Below, piece by piece: positions 24,818-26,923 of a stretch of DNA of 26,923 bases (position 1 is the stretch's first letter; each line of letters begins with the position of its first letter). The DNA comes from an uncultured Bacteroidales bacterium (lineage in GTDB: Bacteria > Bacteroidota > Bacteroidia > Bacteroidales > P3), in NCBI GenBank assembly GCA_947177315.1, contig CAMWTX010000005.1, forward strand, positions 1-26,923, written 5' to 3'. A program made the translations under genes and the position numbers. Under the pieces are notes generated by a model that worked only from the letters and a program-made list of their open reading frames with translations, searched no databases and was not told the DNA's origin.

Positions 24818-26104
24818 TTAATCCTCCAGATTAATAAAGATACTGCCCAATTCAGGTTTTGCCCCTAATCGTCCGGTACGGTAGGAGTTGTAAAGAGACA
24901 GATTCTTATGCAATCCGAATGAATCCCCGCGAGCGTATTCGGACGAAGCCGTTTCCCTGTTCTTCTCAACAAACCAGACCGCCCCTCTATTCTCGTTAAT
25001 CAAGTCCTGAGAAAGAAGTGTCGTTTCCTGACTGGTAATGATTAACTGTGATTTTTCGGAGTTAAAAAGGAAAACATTAAGATAATAGTATAACAAATCA
25101 TTGTGCAAATCTTCACCTAATTCATCGAGATAATACACATGGGAACCTGTTACCATATCGTATAGTGTGTCTAATATACTTACGTATTTTAGTGTTCCTT
25201 TAGACTGCCTATCTAGAGGTATTTCAAAATTTCCATTTGCCGATTGGTTTATAAATGCAATGGATTCGGTAGTAGGCTTAAGCAATACTTCTTTTACTTC
25301 TTCTGAAAAGTTTCCATTTTGAATAATGTATTCACGAGTTTTATCTGGTATCACACGATCTTCTACAATGGTTTTGTATTCCAAAATGTTTAAATCGGCT
25401 TTCTGTAACATTAGGTTGTAAAACCGATATTTTTGTGGGATGTTATAAGCATCTTTGAGGATATCAACAATACCTTTCTTCTTGTCATCGCCATCTACTT
25501 CATGATAATTGGTTATAATCCATTTATGAAGGTCAAGGAAGGGAGTGATGTCTTTTTTTAAGGCAACCTTCCTGCAAACCGACAGAACGCTATGGTTGTT
25601 CAACGTATTCTCACGGATACTATTTTGCGTATCCGTTTGTAATTCTAAACTGGCTCCAAACTTTATTTCGGACTGTACGTTTTCTCCCACAAAAGAACGT
25701 TTATAAAACAAAACTTTTGATTTCTTGGGATAATAGTGCAGAACCTCGCTCAATATGTGTTTCTCGTTGAAAATGATGTCATAGTCGTATCGGATGCCAT
25801 TCGCATAGAACGACACATGCATTTCGGTAGGCTCATTTTTGGTTAGGATAAAAGGGGAGCAACCGACAATTCCATCATTTGCATCTATCTGAGGTAGTAT
25901 CAATAGGCGGAACACTTCGTTTAGCGCTATAAGCATGTTTGATTTTCCAGAGGCGTTTGAGCCATAGAGGATACCTAACTTATACAGGAACACGCCTTCG
26001 GCAACTTCTGTAACAAGTTCTGAGGAGGGGCCTTTGGCGGAGAAATCTAACTCTTGCTTGTCGCGAATGGAAAGATAATTCTTTACCCAAAAATTCCTTA
26101 TCAT
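24818..26104 (-). CDS. ABC/AAA15-type ATPase of an AbiL/RloA-like defence pair
   Basis: A 428-residue SMC/ABC-like ATPase of the AAA15/AAA21 kind. It starts IRNFWVKNYLSIRD, typical of these proteins. Walker A is GSNASGKS at 48-55, an ABC signature-like SKGT lies at 301-304, and Walker B VYYLDELGEDLH at 323-334. The switch region reads LIITSQETTLL at 354-364, with Gln359 where relatives usually have His. The middle (about 80-290) is the variable insertion. In such two-gene systems the ATPase is thought to sense phage and control the nuclease partner. Low G+C and A/T-ending codons set it apart from its neighbours, suggesting horizontal transfer. PARIS-like AriA/AriB is an alternative, less favoured because the partner looks RloB-like. 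Confidence 0.78.
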   Translation of the reverse strand: MIRNFWVKNYLSIRDKQELDFSAKGPSSELVTEVAEGVFLYKLGILYGSNASGKSNMLIALNEVFRLLILPQIDANDGIVGCSPFILTKNEPTEMHVSFYANGIRYDYDIIFNEKHILSEVLHYYPKKSKVLFYKRSFVGENVQSEIKFGASLELQTDTQNSIRENTLNNHSVLSVCRKVALKKDITPFLDLHKWIITNYHEVDGDDKKKGIVDILKDAYNIPQKYRFYNLMLQKADLNILEYKTIVEDRVIPDKTREYIIQNGNFSEEVKEVLLKPTTESIAFINQSANGNFEIPLDRQSKGTLKYVSILDTLYDMVTGSHVYYLDELGEDLHNDLLYYYLNVFLFNSEKSQLIITSQETTLLSQDLINENRGAVWFVEKNRETASSEYARGDSFGLHKNLSLYNSYRTGRLGAKPELGSIFINLED

Positions 26105-26398
26105 GGAGATTTTGTTTTATGCTGTTTTGTAAAATTTCTACAAATATACATATTATTTGTTTTTGTTGAGGATGTATTTTTTGTGCTATTTGTAGTTTTT
26201 GTACGTTTTATGGTTTTGTACTATACTTTTCCATTTTTCGTTTCTCGTTAAACAAATAGGGTCAGAACGATCACATAGGATGTTTTAAAATTCCTTGATT
26301 TTTACTATATTCGCATACCAACCAAAAATTGTATGGAGTACCCTCTGCAAGAAATGGATAGGTTCTTTGTATAAAAAAGGCTTGTTGGCTCTCGATGA
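26105..26398. other. A+T-rich intergenic region upstream of the defence pair
   Basis: No convincing gene is seen here. It contains the ATPase promoter box (26141-26148), T-rich near-repeats of the form GTTTTTGTAC and GTTTTGTAC between about 26193 and 26222, and then 26251-26398, which on the minus strand has a short coding-like tail (see findings). No tRNA, inverted repeat or transposase remnant could be supported. Confidence 0.5.
26141..26148 (-). promoter_or_regulatory. Promoter -7 box of the defence pair
   Basis: Minus-strand TATATTTG matches TAnnTTTG and ends 36 bases before the ATPase ATG at 26104. No TTTG -33 box is seen at the usual distance. Confidence 0.5.
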
Positions 26399-26923
26399 CT
26401 ATTCTTTGGCGGTGATGTGTGAGTAATCCCGCCATATCCGGGCGTGGTCGAAGGCCAGTTCGGGCAGGTTTTCTATCGGGAACCAGGCGGCTTGTGAGGC
26501 GTCGTCTCCGCCTGTTACCGGCGGCAAGGTATCGCATTCGAGCGTGGCGTGATAGACCATCGTTACGGTGCGGCCGCGCGGGTCGCGTTCCGGTTCGCTG
26601 TAGGGGCGGAAAAATTGCGGACTTAGTCCGTAATCCTTGAGCCGGAGGCCCGTTTCCTCGCGCAGTTCTCGCCCGGCTGCCCATTCCAAGGTTTCGTCTT
26701 CGTTCACAAAGCCGCCCGGAAAGGCAAAACAACCCTTGAAAGGCTCGTTTTCGCGCCTGATGAGCAACAGATGCCGGCTCTTGTTGGGCAGTTGCGCCAA
26801 AAGGATGAAATCGGCCGTCAGGGCAGGACGGGGATAGGCGTAGGTATAGCCGCTTTGGGCACAGCCTTCCACCACCAGCACCATTTCTCCCTTGGCTTCG
26901 TTCTTTTCGTAGAAATCGGCCAG
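26399..26923 (-). CDS. RsmI C-terminus fused in frame to a NUDIX hydrolase domain (partial)
   Basis: The frame is open from the right window edge to the TAG at 26399-26401 (174 residues visible; the start is outside). The first residues, LADFYEKNEAKGEMVLVVEG, match the C-terminal end of RsmI, the 16S rRNA C1402 2'-O-methyltransferase (E. coli: KGEMVLIVEG). After a five-residue link (CAQSG) comes a complete NUDIX protein of the Bacteroidota type beginning YTYAYPRPALTADF. Its box is GFVNEDETLEWAAGRELREE plus TGL, matching GX5EX7REUXEEXGU at every position. The only ATG near the junction is within the RsmI-like part (26884), so NUDIX has no clear start of its own. A NUDIX gene starting at 26884 is the alternative. 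Confidence 0.75.
   Translation of the reverse strand: MADFYEKNEAKGEMVLVVEGCAQSGYTYAYPRPALTADFILLAQLPNKSRHLLLIRRENEPFKGCFAFPGGFVNEDETLEWAAGRELREETGLRLKDYGLSPQFFRPYSEPERDPRGRTVTMVYHATLECDTLPPVTGGDDASQAAWFPIENLPELAFDHARIWRDYSHITAKE

Larger units (their letters stand above)
24178..26390. other. A+T-rich accessory cassette (putative defence island)
   Basis: Composition changes abruptly after the pnp terminator. Hand counts of sample lines give 21 G+C of 60 in the ATPase gene (25141-25200), against 37 of 60 in guaA (2941-3000). The composition returns to the window norm inside the NUDIX gene. The segment carries two genes facing away from the NUDIX gene. I found no integrase, transposase, tRNA or convincing terminal repeats, so the route of acquisition is unknown. 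Edges are approximate. Confidence 0.7.

Noticed and set aside
26193..26222. T-rich near-repeats before the ATPase gene as an operator or CRISPR-like array
   Set aside because: Repeats are about 9-10 bases, imperfect and only two; likely chance in A+T-rich DNA.
24177..26400. Short direct repeats at the two edges of the A+T-rich cassette (A-run plus GGC, and TTGTTGG)
   Set aside because: Too short and imperfect, and the left copy is part of the pnp terminator; not enough to call att sites or target duplications.

Overview
The window looks like a chromosomal segment of a Bacteroidota (Bacteroidales-like) bacterium of fairly high G+C. The evidence is repeated promoter boxes of the Bacteroidota form TAnnTTTG, near-absence of Shine-Dalgarno sites, a LysM/periplasmic-binding-fold lipoprotein-type gene, a DUF4412-like exported protein, the small TPR-like gene directly before secG, and protein sequences that read like Bacteroidota versions of GuaA, MetK, Upp, FolE and PNPase. 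No ribosomal RNA, tRNA, CRISPR or recognisable insertion sequence was found.

Layout. Bases 1-54 are the tail of a plus-strand gene, closed by a bidirectional terminator (118-154). From 9853 down to 170 runs one long minus-strand gene string: class I aminotransferase, PhoH ATPase, a TPR-like exported protein, an M23 peptidase, guaA (with its own likely promoter), a LysM plus binding-fold protein, and a DUF4412-like protein. A second minus unit (11112-9934) carries the TPR-like protein and secG and ends in a terminator. Divergent from it, metK and pyrC form a plus-strand pair; metK has a SAM-II-like riboswitch leader. pcrA/uvrD (minus) meets pyrC tail to tail and diverges from upp plus a CNNM/CBS membrane protein. 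folE-radA-panC is a minus-strand operon in which radA is broken by a one-base frameshift. rpsO and pnp follow on the plus strand, with a terminator-like hairpin between them and a second hairpin in the pnp leader.

After pnp the base composition falls sharply: 24178 to about 26390 is an A+T-rich cassette with an ABC/AAA15-type ATPase and an RloB-like TOPRIM protein, resembling an AbiL-type phage defence pair. The window ends inside a minus-strand gene whose visible part joins an RsmI-like C-terminus in frame to a complete NUDIX domain.

Most notable: (1) the metK leader contains three mutually exclusive helices that link a SAM-II-like aptamer to pairing over the metK start codon, giving a complete predicted translational OFF switch; (2) the rsmI-NUDIX fusion; (3) the frameshifted radA; (4) the foreign-looking defence pair.
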